Assembly: GCA_016191815.1 (NCBI GenBank)
Contig: JACPVI010000059.1
Coordinates: forward strand, 1 to 64,000
DNA from: Myxococcales bacterium
GTDB taxonomy: Bacteria > Myxococcota > Myxococcia > Myxococcales > Myxococcaceae
Reading direction: 5' to 3'
DNA: 64,000 nucleotides
Numbering within the stretch: the stretch's first letter is position 1; each line of letters begins with the position of its first letter. The position numbers and the translations under genes are program-made. The notes beneath the pieces are model-generated. The model did no database searches. It was not told the DNA's origin and worked only from the letters and a program-made list of their open reading frames with translations. This document shows positions 1-7,961 of this stretch, in pieces.

Positions 1-105
1 CCTCCGTAGCCCCAGCCTCCGTAGCCCCAGCCTCCGTAGCCCCAGCCTCCGTAGCCCCAGCCTCCGTAGCCCAGGCCTCCGTAGCCCAGGCCTCCGTAGC
101 CCAAG
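1..105. repeat. 15-bp tandem repeat, at least 7 units
   Basis: Four identical units of CCTCCGTAGCCCCAG (1-60) are followed by two of CCTCCGTAGCCCAGG (61-90) and one ending in AAG (91-105). The array continues off the left edge. The unit is a multiple of three and lies in frame in the leftward gene, where it codes for G-W/L-G-Y-G. Such near-identical units can change number by slippage without breaking the frame. Confidence 0.95.
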
Positions 106-239
106 CCGGGCTGGAGCCCCCACCCGTAGGAGTAGGAAGGCCCCAGAAGCCACGGGTCATAGTTCTGCGCCTGCGAGGCGGGTGCCGCGAGCGACACCGC
201 CGTCAAAGTGAAGAGCGCTGCCCATCCCCGTCTTCGCAT
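1..239 (-). CDS. Gly/Tyr-repeat exported protein (3' end outside window)
   Basis: The reading frame runs leftward from an ATG at 239 and leaves the window without a stop. Residues 1-25 form a signal peptide (MRRRGWAALF, a hydrophobic stretch, then APASQAQ). A short Tyr/Trp-rich segment follows, then a run of the pentapeptide GWGYG or GLGYG encoded by a 15-bp tandem repeat. The visible part is all low complexity, so no enzymatic role can be read. Glycine/tyrosine repeats of this kind occur in surface or matrix proteins, which is only an inference here. The neighbour at 418 is divergent. The total length and C-terminus are unknown. Confidence 0.7.
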   Translation of the reverse strand, partial: MRRRGWAALFTLTAVSLAAPASQAQNYDPWLLGPSYSYGWGLQPGLGYGGLGYGGLGYGGWGYGGWGYGGWGYGGWGYG

Positions 240-417
240 GACTCCCTCCAGTCGAACCGAGTGCCGATGCGCGGCGACTGTCCGCTGCGCGTCAGAGGTA
301 GATTTGGGATCGGGGAGAGCGTTGAGAACCGCGCGTGTTGAGCTCGCCCGCGCGGCTGCTCCGGCTGCCGCACGCCGAGAGGCTGGCTACTTTGGATTCG
401 CTCGGGCGGGAGATCGA

Positions 418-1062
418 ATGGCATGGAGGGTCGCAGCGCTGGCTGCCATGGCGGCCGCAGTGGCGCTCGCGGCCTGGGTGACCGGTCGTCCGCCCGCGAA
501 GCCACCAGCCGGGCGAACGAGCAGAGCGGCGTGGTCTGCGCCAGCGCCCGGCCCTCGCTGCGCCATCTCGCCGGAAGAGCCCCTCGTCCTCGAACCATAC
601 GGTTCCGACCGCCTGGCTGATGCCGGAGTCCTGTGGGGCCTCGTCCACGCGGTGGACCTCGGGCGGGGCGAGCTCCACATCCGGAGCGGCTCCGAGCTGG
701 TGACGCTGCACGGGAGCCCCGATCAACTCCTCGAGTTGCGCCCGGGTGACCAAGGGGAGTTTCGCTTCGCCAGCTACGGGGACGAGCCCTGGCTCGCTCC
801 CACCAGCTCCCCGAGGCGGCCCCTCCGCGTGCCGGCGGCAATGCGCGGCCGCGCGAGCGGCATGCTCTCGCGCGTGGACGGTGCGAGGGGAATGGCCTGG
901 CTGGTGGCTCAGTCGGGGGCAGAGCGGGTCCTCCGCGCCCATCCCGAGCGCCTTCGGGCGTTAATGCCAGGCCTGTGGGTGACGGTGGCCTACTCGCGCG
1001 TCGCGGGCGCCGATTGGATGGCGACGGTCGAGGTGCGAAGCGCGGCCCGCGCGCGCCCGTAG
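418..1062 (+). CDS. Membrane-anchored two-domain protein of the left-end paralogous family
   Basis: 214 residues from ATG 418, which has GGGAG just upstream; the frame stays open further back but that part has no coding character. Residues 1-22 form one hydrophobic segment, a signal anchor or signal peptide. Two copies of a ~55-residue module follow. The first starts at GLVHAVDLGRGELHI and the second at GMLSRVDGARG. Each runs G-x-V-x-x-hydrophobic-D-x-x-x-G, then a P-x-x-L-x-x-L-x-P-G turn, then Y/F-A-S-x-x-G-x-x-W. The same two modules occur in the genes at 1250-1888 and 2051-2773. The module resembles a small beta-barrel, but I do not recognise a named family. Confidence 0.75.
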   Translation: MAWRVAALAAMAAAVALAAWVTGRPPAKPPAGRTSRAAWSAPAPGPRCAISPEEPLVLEPYGSDRLADAGVLWGLVHAVDLGRGELHIRSGSELVTLHGSPDQLLELRPGDQGEFRFASYGDEPWLAPTSSPRRPLRVPAAMRGRASGMLSRVDGARGMAWLVAQSGAERVLRAHPERLRALMPGLWVTVAYSRVAGADWMATVEVRSAARARP

Positions 1063-1087
1063 AAAGAGGGGGGCGGCCCCGGAAAGT

Positions 1088-1128
1088 GAAGCGGCGACCG
1101 CGGGAGGGGGGCTCGCGGTCGCCGCTTC
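1088..1128 (+). terminator. Strong hairpin after the 418-1062 gene
   Basis: A perfect 15-bp inverted repeat (GAAGCGGCGACCGCG at 1088-1102, its complement at 1114-1128) encloses an 11-nt G-rich loop, 25 bp past the stop of the rightward gene. No T-tract follows on either strand, so it may be a weak or factor-assisted terminator. It lies between the rightward gene and the 3' end of the leftward gene at 1250. Confidence 0.55.
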
Positions 1129-1249
1129 GGGCCGTCGTCGGCACCACCCGGGGCACAACGTGAACGGCCGCAGCCACAACTGCCACAGCGCGCGGCCGGC
1201 TCCAACCGCCCGCCGGATCCGTGGCGCGTCGCCTATCGCACGCCGGCTT

Positions 1250-1888
1250 CTACTGGACAGGAGCGCCGGGCGCCCCGGACACCTCCTGGACCCAAGGCAC
1301 TTCCTGCACCCTCGCGTAGGTCAGGCTCACGAACTGGCCCGGCAACAGGTGCTGGATCGTGCTCGGGTGCGCTTGGAACACTTGTCCGTGGACCGCCACC
1401 AGGCCGGTGGCCTTGTTCAACCCGGTCACCACCCCCGAGAAGGTGCCCTGCTGGGAGAAGCCCGCCGGAACCTGCATCGCCGGCGTCACCAGCCAGGGAA
1501 CGCCTGCGAAGCTGGCGTAGGGCAACGTCGCCACCTGCCCCGGCTGCAGAGTCGCCATCTGGGCCGGCGTCGCCCGGATCGCCACCACGGTGGGGCCGGT
1601 GGACAGCCAGATCACCCCGTTCGCGTAGTTGAGCCCGGTGATGATTCCCGAGGAGAGCCCCTGGTGCATCGCGACGAATGGCGCGCCGTAGCCAAAGGCA
1701 GGCGGTGGCGCCTGCGCCATCGGTTGCCGCGCCATTGGCTGCTGCTCCGGCGGCTGGGCAGCCGGAGCAGGTTGGGCCTGCTCGGCCGTGGGCTGGGTGC
1801 CGGCCTGGTCCGCCTGAGCGAAACTCCTTCCGCCCGCGAGCGCCAGACCGGCGGACGCGAGCGCCAACCACTTTCCTGCGTGCCTCAT
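1250..1888 (-). CDS. Exported two-domain protein of the left-end paralogous family
   Basis: 212 residues from ATG 1888, with GGGAGG nine bases upstream. A signal peptide occupies about residues 1-25 (Ala-rich, cleavage near SFAQA). A Gln/Pro/Ala-rich linker (~26-65) is followed by two copies of the module also seen at 418-1062 and 2051-2773: one at GIITGLNYANGVIWL and one at GVVTGLNKATGLVAV. Each ends in a Y-A-x-x-x-x-V-P-W motif. It is probably periplasmic or extracellular. No catalytic residues are recognisable. It is co-directional with the 2051-2773 paralogue, but a terminator separates them, so they are probably separate transcripts. Confidence 0.8.
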   Translation of the reverse strand: MRHAGKWLALASAGLALAGGRSFAQADQAGTQPTAEQAQPAPAAQPPEQQPMARQPMAQAPPPAFGYGAPFVAMHQGLSSGIITGLNYANGVIWLSTGPTVVAIRATPAQMATLQPGQVATLPYASFAGVPWLVTPAMQVPAGFSQQGTFSGVVTGLNKATGLVAVHGQVFQAHPSTIQHLLPGQFVSLTYARVQEVPWVQEVSGAPGAPVQ

Positions 1889-1990
1889 GTCATCCTCCCG
1901 AGGACGAGCGCTTCGTCAACTGGACGAAACATGGGCACGCCGGGGTCCCGGGCACGTCGCGGTCGATCCGCCGCTTGCTCTCCCCTCCCC

Positions 1991-2027
1991 CGAAAAAGAG
2001 AGCACCCGCGGCTTCCCGCGAGTGCTC
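1991..2027 (-). terminator. Rho-independent terminator of the 2051-2773 gene
   Basis: Read leftward, a 12-bp stem with one mismatch (GAGCACTCGCGG paired with CCGCGGGTGCTC, loop of three bases) is followed by TCTCTTTTTC. It begins 24 bp after the stop codon of the leftward gene ending at 2051. Confidence 0.8.
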
Positions 2028-2050
2028 GATCGCAGCTTTGCTGGCAGCGG

Positions 2051-2773
2051 CTACTGCGGCTGCTGGCCGATGGTCCCCTCGGTGGCCGGCGCGATGTTGT
2101 TGATCCAGTTGGCGCCGGCGATGCGCGAGTAGCTGAGGGCGACGAACTGGCCCGGCAGCAGGGCCTCGACGTCCAGCGGGTGGCCCTGGAAGCTCGCGGC
2201 CTGCTCGCCGTGGGCCAAAGTCACCACCCCAGTGGACTTGTCGACGCCGGTCACCACGCCCACCACCGTGGCGAGCTGGGCGAAGTTCAGCGGCGAGTAC
2301 ATTCCGGCCGCCCGGTTCTCGATCATCCACGGCACGCCGAGGTACTGGGCGTAGTGGACGGTGGTCAACTCACCCGGCTTGTACAGCGCGATCTGCTGCG
2401 GCTTGGCGCGCACCGTGAAGAGCTGCCTGCCGCTGCGGATGGTGACCATGCCCCGAGCGTAGTCGATGCTGGAAACCACTCCCTGCACGATACCGCGCTG
2501 GGCCGCGTCGAGGCCGGTGCTCCCCAGGCCCCAGGGGATGCCGAACCCGGCCGCGCCGAAGCCGAGCTGCGCGCCCGCGATCGGCGCATAGGGGGCGAGC
2601 TGCTGTTCGGGCAGAGCCTGAAGCGGCGCGGGCTGCTGCATCTGGGCCGGTGGCTGCTGCACCTGCGCCCGCTCTTGCTCCTTCTGTTGCTGTTGCTCCT
2701 GAGCCTCCCGTTCCTGGGCCAGCGCCATCGTCGGGAGCAGGAGACTGGCCAGTGCCAATTTCCACTTCTTCAT
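2051..2773 (-). CDS. Exported two-domain protein of the left-end paralogous family
   Basis: 240 residues from ATG 2773. This start is chosen because GGAGG lies eight bases upstream and the product then opens with a standard signal peptide (MKKWKLALASLLLPTMALAQ). A Gln/Glu-rich segment (~20-60) is followed by two family modules, at GVVSSIDYARGMVTI and GVVTGVDKSTGVVTL, ending in VPWM and ANWI. The closeness of the three paralogues suggests local duplication. It is probably periplasmic or secreted; its function is unknown. A clear intrinsic terminator follows. Confidence 0.8.
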   Translation of the reverse strand: MKKWKLALASLLLPTMALAQEREAQEQQQQKEQERAQVQQPPAQMQQPAPLQALPEQQLAPYAPIAGAQLGFGAAGFGIPWGLGSTGLDAAQRGIVQGVVSSIDYARGMVTIRSGRQLFTVRAKPQQIALYKPGELTTVHYAQYLGVPWMIENRAAGMYSPLNFAQLATVVGVVTGVDKSTGVVTLAHGEQAASFQGHPLDVEALLPGQFVALSYSRIAGANWINNIAPATEGTIGQQPQ

Positions 2774-3018
2774 CGCAAGTCCTCCATTGCTTCCTGGTTT
2801 CACGAGAGCCGACCTGGTCCCGGTGCTCCGAGCCCTTGTCGGACTGAACGAAAGCTGACTACTGGAGCGGCCGTTGCGAACCGGAGGACCATCCTCCGGC
2901 CTCACGGCCGCTCAGGAGCCGTACGCCGTTGCAGGGGACTCCTCGCCTGCCGTGCTCGGCCGCTCGCCCGCTTCGCCTGGCCGGGAAGAGGGCCGCAGGG
3001 AGCGCTGTTCGCGCCCCC

Positions 3019-4242
3019 ATGACCATGCTCTGGCCGCTCGCCCTCTCCGCCGCCGTCGCCGCAAGCCCCGCCCCGCCCTCACTCTTGAGGCAAGCCTCCT
3101 CGCCGGCTCTCCAGGCGCTGGAGCGGGGAGATCTCGAGGGAGCGATCCGGTCGGCCGCCCCCGGGACCGAGGAGTCGAAGTACGTGCGAGCGAAGGTGGC
3201 GCTGTCGCGCGCGGACCACGCCGAGGCCGAGCGCCTGCTGGCCGAGCTGGCCGCCGGCACGCGGGAGCGGGCGGAGGTGGCTTGGTACCTCGCCCACGCC
3301 CGGAGAAACGGCCGTCAGATCGCCTCCGCTGCCCAGGCGATGTGCCGAATAGGCGACCCGACCGGACGCGCCTGCGTGGACGCCGAGCTCTACGCCAGGG
3401 CCGCGCCCGCGCCCTCGGTCGAGCTGGACTCGCCCAGGAGCATCCGGGTGGCGAAGAGTGTGCCGATTCCGCTCACCCTGGCCGACGCCGGGGAGGAGCG
3501 AACCGGCTTCGTGATCGACTCGGGCGCCAGCGAGACGGTGATCTCCAGTCAGCTCGCGAAGAAGCTCGGGCTCTGGACGACCGTGCGCGGCTTCCCCGTC
3601 GCGGTGGCGGGAGGAGGGGGCGTGTCGCTGGCGCGCATGGCGATCCTCCCCCGGCTCTCCATTGGTGGAGTGGTGGTGCGGAACTTGAGGGTGCTGGTGA
3701 TGGACCTGGCCGAGCTGGAGCAGAGCAAGATCTCGGGCATCCTCTCGCCGCAGCAGGCCTTCCATGGGCTCACCGTGTCTTTCGACTTCGCCCGGCACCT
3801 GGTCTCGGTGCGGCGAGGGCCCGAATCGCCCGCCCCGGGCGGCATCACCGTGCCCTACGTCCACGCCGGGTTCGACCTGGCCGTGCCCGCCCGCGTCGGA
3901 AACGGCCCTCCGGCGCTGTTCGGCATCGACACCGGCATGGCCGGCGAGTGCACCGTGGCCGCGGACTACCTCCCCACCCTCACCCCGGCGGGACGGGTGG
4001 AGCTGAAGGGAGCCGGCGCCTCAGCGGTGGCGCAGATGCTGCCGGCGCTCCCGGTGGTGGTGGGCGGGATCACTCTCCGCCGCGAAGGCCGGTGCTCGAG
4101 GACCCCGATGGTGAAGGCGGGAATCCGCCTGGCCGGCCTGCTCGGCAACGAGCTGTGGAAGGGTGGCACCCTGACCCTGGACACGGTGGCGCGCACGGTG
4201 TCGCTGGCGGTACCTGACTCCCTCGCCTCCAACGAGCGCTAG
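3019..4242 (+). CDS. Exported retropepsin-like aspartyl protease with two active-site motifs
   Basis: 407 residues from ATG 3019; residues 1-16 form a short signal peptide. An Ala-rich helical region (~30-130) resembles TPR-like repeats. Two retropepsin-type halves follow. The first has the hydrophobic-D-S-G-A motif at D167 (FVIDSGASETVIS), and the second has D-T-G at D304 (FGIDTGMAG). Having both aspartates in one chain would allow an intramolecular dimer, whereas the retroviral enzymes need two chains. The second motif ends in Met-Ala in place of Ala-Ser/Thr, so its activity is less certain. Its 3' end overlaps the convergent kinase gene by four bases. Confidence 0.8.
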   Translation: MTMLWPLALSAAVAASPAPPSLLRQASSPALQALERGDLEGAIRSAAPGTEESKYVRAKVALSRADHAEAERLLAELAAGTRERAEVAWYLAHARRNGRQIASAAQAMCRIGDPTGRACVDAELYARAAPAPSVELDSPRSIRVAKSVPIPLTLADAGEERTGFVIDSGASETVISSQLAKKLGLWTTVRGFPVAVAGGGGVSLARMAILPRLSIGGVVVRNLRVLVMDLAELEQSKISGILSPQQAFHGLTVSFDFARHLVSVRRGPESPAPGGITVPYVHAGFDLAVPARVGNGPPALFGIDTGMAGECTVAADYLPTLTPAGRVELKGAGASAVAQMLPALPVVVGGITLRREGRCSRTPMVKAGIRLAGLLGNELWKGGTLTLDTVARTVSLAVPDSLASNER

Positions 4243-6482
4243 ATCCGTTCGCGGCGGAGCAACTGCCTCACAGCCTCGGCCTCGAATGGCTTCTCCAGCT
4301 TGGGGTTGGCGAGCGCCTCGAGTTGGGTGCGGATCCGGTCCGAGTACCCGCCCCCGGTGATGAAGACGAAGCGGGAGGCCAGCTCCGGCCAGCGGGCGGA
4401 CACGGCCTCGTAGACCTCCAGCCCCCCGACGTCCGGCATCCGCACGTCGCACAGAACCAGGTCGAAGCGCTGGTCGCTGGAGAGGATCTCCAGCCCGGCG
4501 CGGCCACCCTCGGCCCCCAGCACCTCGTGCTCGAGGAGCATGCGGGCGACCGCCCGACAGATCCGGACCTCGTCGTCGATGACCAGGATCCTCGACCGAG
4601 CGGGCGGCGCAGCCGCGGGCCCCACTTTGGAAGGCACCGCAGACGCTTGCTCCAAGAGTGCAGGCAGCGCCACCCGGAAGGTGGCACCCTCGCCGAGCGT
4701 GCTCCTTACGCTGATCTGGCCGCCGAGGGCGCTGACGATCCCGTGGCAGATGGAGAGCCCGAGCCCAGTGCCGGTGCCCACCGGTTTGGTGGTGAAGAAG
4801 GGGTCGAAGATCCTGCCCAGGATCTCCGGCGCGATCCCGGTGCCGGTATCGGCGATCTCGACGACGACCTCGCCCTTCTCCTCCTTGGTCGAAACGCGGA
4901 TCTCGTTCTCCTCGGCCGATCCCTCGGGGATGGCCTGGGCCGCGTTCAAAAGCAGGTTGAGGAACACCTGGCCCAGCCGACCCATGTTGCCGCTGACCAG
5001 CGGGACCTCGCCGAAGGACCTCACCAGCCGCGCCCGGTGGCGAATCTCGTTCGAGGCCATCTCGATGGCCAGGTCCAGCACCCTGCTCACATCGACCGGC
5101 CCGGCGGCTTCGTCGTCCCGTCGGGAAAACGTCTTCAGGTCCCGGACGATGTTGCGCACCCGGTCGGCCCCGGAACGGGCCTCGGCGATCGCGGTCCTCA
5201 CATCCGCGATGCGTTGTCCCTCCTCGGCGGGATGCTCTGGGCTGCCTGCTCCCGTCGCCAGGCCGGCCAGATGGTCGAGCTCCTCACCCACGAAGGCGAG
5301 GTTGGCGATCACGTAGGAGAGGGGGTTGTTGATCTCGTGTGCCACTCCGGCCGCCAAGGTGCCCACCGAGGCCAGCCGGTCCGCGAGCATCAGCTGCGCC
5401 TTCACCTCGCCGAGGGCCCGGAGGCTCGCCTCCAGCTCCCGGTTGGCGACGGCCAGCTCTCGAGTTCTATCCTCCACCCGCCGCTCCAGCTCGGCGTTGA
5501 GCTGGCGGACCGCGTCCTCGGCGCGGATGCGGCCGGTGATGTCACGGAAGAACCAGACCCGGCCGAAGCTCTGCCCTCCGGGGACGGTCACCGGAGCGGA
5601 GTGGCGCTCGAACACCCGGCCGTCGCGCAAGCGGACTTCGTCCCGGCCCTCCTCGAGGGGGTGGTCATAGAAGTACGTCAGTCGATCGAGGAACGCGTCG
5701 GGGTCGACCACGGACGGGAGCACGAACGCGGCCAGGCGGCGGTCGTCCCTCGTGCGGAGAATGTCCTCGGGGATTCCCCACATCTCGCCGAAGCGGCGGT
5801 TGGCGCTGATCGCCCGGCGGCGCTGATCGACGAACAGGATGCCGTCGGGCGCGGCCTCTTCGATCGCTCGGGAGAGGGCCAGGCTGCGCTGCAACTCGGC
5901 GTGCAAAAGCGCGTGGTCCACCACCACCGCCAGACGGCGCGCCAGGTAGCCCAGCAGGCGAAGCTCGTTCTCTCGGAACGGATGGGCCTCGCACCGCGCC
6001 AACACCATCGCTCCCACCAGGCTCGAGCCGGTGTCGAGGCCTGCCGCCACCCCGGTGCGCAGGCCTTTCGCCGGGAGCGCCTGCTGGAGCGCCAGCTGCC
6101 AGGGGGTGCCCTCGCCGAGGATCACGGGCTGGTCCGGTTCTCTCTCGAAGAGGTCCAAGAGCCGTTCGGTCAATCGCGCCCGGGCGAGCTGCTGCCGGTC
6201 GATTCCCACCGACCTCCGAGGCGCCAGGCCGCCGCTTCCGGTGCGGTCAGAAGCCACGAACACCGCGGCGGCGTCCGCCTGGACCGCGCGAGAGAGGTGG
6301 CTCAGGAACTCCTCCAGCGTCCGATCGAGGTCCAGGGACTTCCCGAGGATCGATCCGAGCTGGTAGAGGACCGCCGCTTCGTGCGGCGCTGCGCCGCCTT
6401 CTCCGCCTGAAGTCACACTCGGCTCCGTTTCGCGAACCCCTGTGTCGCCGGATGCCTTCCCCAGATTCACGGCCGATGCCAC
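4239..6482 (-). CDS. Hybrid sensor histidine kinase (GAF-PAS-HisKA-HATPase-REC)
   Basis: 747 residues from GTG 6482; a GTG four codons later is also possible. Domains in order: GAF (~35-200), PAS (~203-330), coiled coil, dimerisation/phosphoacceptor domain with H382 (GVAHEINNP), ATPase domain with N-box (FLNLLLNAAQ), G1 (DTGTGI) and G2 (GTGLGLSICH), and a C-terminal receiver with D679 and K731. No membrane segment is visible, so it should be a cytosolic sensor. The receiver lets it pass phosphate onward or control itself. It is close in build to the kinase at 40370. No response regulator is adjacent. Confidence 0.92.
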   Translation of the reverse strand: MASAVNLGKASGDTGVRETEPSVTSGGEGGAAPHEAAVLYQLGSILGKSLDLDRTLEEFLSHLSRAVQADAAAVFVASDRTGSGGLAPRRSVGIDRQQLARARLTERLLDLFEREPDQPVILGEGTPWQLALQQALPAKGLRTGVAAGLDTGSSLVGAMVLARCEAHPFRENELRLLGYLARRLAVVVDHALLHAELQRSLALSRAIEEAAPDGILFVDQRRRAISANRRFGEMWGIPEDILRTRDDRRLAAFVLPSVVDPDAFLDRLTYFYDHPLEEGRDEVRLRDGRVFERHSAPVTVPGGQSFGRVWFFRDITGRIRAEDAVRQLNAELERRVEDRTRELAVANRELEASLRALGEVKAQLMLADRLASVGTLAAGVAHEINNPLSYVIANLAFVGEELDHLAGLATGAGSPEHPAEEGQRIADVRTAIAEARSGADRVRNIVRDLKTFSRRDDEAAGPVDVSRVLDLAIEMASNEIRHRARLVRSFGEVPLVSGNMGRLGQVFLNLLLNAAQAIPEGSAEENEIRVSTKEEKGEVVVEIADTGTGIAPEILGRIFDPFFTTKPVGTGTGLGLSICHGIVSALGGQISVRSTLGEGATFRVALPALLEQASAVPSKVGPAAAPPARSRILVIDDEVRICRAVARMLLEHEVLGAEGGRAGLEILSSDQRFDLVLCDVRMPDVGGLEVYEAVSARWPELASRFVFITGGGYSDRIRTQLEALANPKLEKPFEAEAVRQLLRRERI

Positions 6483-6575
6483 CCCAGCTAGCCGCAGAGC
6501 CCCGGAAACCCCGCGATCGGACAGGCGTCTTCGGCTGGTGGAGCCGGGGGCGCGGGGGCGAGCGCCACCGGTGGG

Positions 6576-7859
6576 TCAGGACGGACCGCGCGGCTCCCCA
6601 CCGAACGGCAGGCCGGTGATCAGGCGCGCGTGCCGGCGAAGGGTGAGGAACGAGTAGGCCCAATTGATGAGGACCGACAGGCGGTTCCTGAATCCGATGA
6701 GGAAGAGGAGGTGGATCAAAAGCCACGCCACCCAGGCCAAGAAGCCGTGGATCCGAAACCTCCGGAAGGCGACTCCCACCGCCGCCCCGCGACCGATCAC
6801 CGCGAAGGCGCCGCGGTCCCGATAGCGGAACGGGAGCAGCGGCTGTCCCCGCGCGGAGCGGAGCACGTTCCTCGCCGCGTGCCTTCCCTCCTGGATGGCG
6901 GCCCCAGCGAGTCCGGGCACCGGGTGGCCTTCGATCTCCAACGAAGCCAGGTCGCCGACCACGAAGACGTCTTCGCGGCCGGGGACAGTCAGCTCCGGAG
7001 TCACCTTCACCCGGCCGGCGCGATCGAGCGGCGCCCCCAGGGACTTCGCCAGCGGAGAGGCCTCAACCCCGGCGGCCCAGAGCACGGTGCGCGCGGAGAT
7101 CCGCTCCTCGCCGATTCCCACTCCGCGCCCGTCGACCGCGGTCACCATCGCCCCGGTGCGGACCTGGACGCCCAGGCGCTCCAGCGAGCGCCGCGCGTGG
7201 TCCGACAGCTCGGGCGGCCAGGCGGTGAGCAGGCGGTCCTGCCCTTCGAGGAGGATGACCCGGGCCTCGGTGGGATCGATGTTGCGAAAGTCGCGAGCCA
7301 GGGCGTGGCGGGCGATCTCCGCGAGAGCCCCGGCCAGCTCCACTCCGGTCGGGCCTCCGCCGACGATCACGAAGGTGAGCCAGTCTCTCCTCGCCGGGAG
7401 GTCGGCCTCCCTCTCGGCCAGCTCGTACGCGAGCAAGACCCGCCGCCGGATCCGCAGCGCGTCCTCCAGGGTCTTGAGGCCGGGCGCGTCGCCGGCCCAT
7501 TCGTCGTGGCCGAAGTACGAGTGGCTGGCCCCGGTGGCGACGATGAGCAAGTCGAAGGCCACTTCGCCGTGCGAGCAGATCACCCGCTTGCGCTCGAGGT
7601 CGATCGACCGCGCCTCCGAGAGGATGACCGCGACGTTCCCGCTCCGGAGCACCGCGCGGATGGGGGCGGCAATGTCGCCGGTGTTCAACACCGCGGTCGC
7701 CACCTGGTAGAGCAGCGGCTGGAAGAGATGGTGGTTGGAGCGGTCGATCACCGTCACCCTCACCTCGGCCCTTCGCAGCGCGCGCGCGGCGTAGAGCCCG
7801 CCGAAGCCCGCACCGACGATCACCAGGTGAGGCCGCTTGGACGGGGGCACGATCGCCAC
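6576..7859 (-). CDS. ndh: Type II NADH dehydrogenase-like FAD oxidoreductase
   Basis: About 427 residues, starting at GTG 7859; GTG 7850 is equally possible and neither has a strong ribosome site. The N-terminus carries the FAD Rossmann motif (VIVGAGFGGLYAA) and the middle carries the NAD motif (FVIVGGGPTGVELAG). The FAD-binding segment near the C-terminus reads VFVVGDLAS, followed by an Ala-rich helix. The last ~60 residues are hydrophobic with basic flanks, as in NDH-2 enzymes that sit on the inner membrane. The expected reaction is non-proton-pumping electron transfer from NADH to quinone. It is divergent from chrA across about 100 bp. Confidence 0.85.
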   Translation of the reverse strand: MAIVPPSKRPHLVIVGAGFGGLYAARALRRAEVRVTVIDRSNHHLFQPLLYQVATAVLNTGDIAAPIRAVLRSGNVAVILSEARSIDLERKRVICSHGEVAFDLLIVATGASHSYFGHDEWAGDAPGLKTLEDALRIRRRVLLAYELAEREADLPARRDWLTFVIVGGGPTGVELAGALAEIARHALARDFRNIDPTEARVILLEGQDRLLTAWPPELSDHARRSLERLGVQVRTGAMVTAVDGRGVGIGEERISARTVLWAAGVEASPLAKSLGAPLDRAGRVKVTPELTVPGREDVFVVGDLASLEIEGHPVPGLAGAAIQEGRHAARNVLRSARGQPLLPFRYRDRGAFAVIGRGAAVGVAFRRFRIHGFLAWVAWLLIHLLFLIGFRNRLSVLINWAYSFLTLRRHARLITGLPFGGEPRGPS

Positions 7860-7961
7860 ACCGGGGTCTTCGCCGATTTCGAACCCCGCCGCCAGCGGCC
7901 TCGGGGGCAAGTGCTCTGCACGGAGAGCCCCAGAAGGCCTCCGCCGGAGTAGATCGTCGCC

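Noticed and set aside
1..105. Possible CRISPR array at the left edge
   Set aside because: The repeats are directly adjacent 15-bp units without spacers and are in frame in a signal-peptide protein.
4323..6410. Long open frame (695 codons) opposite the first hybrid kinase
   Set aside because: It is antisense to a gene with full kinase motifs and shows no domain of its own. High GC keeps such frames open by chance.
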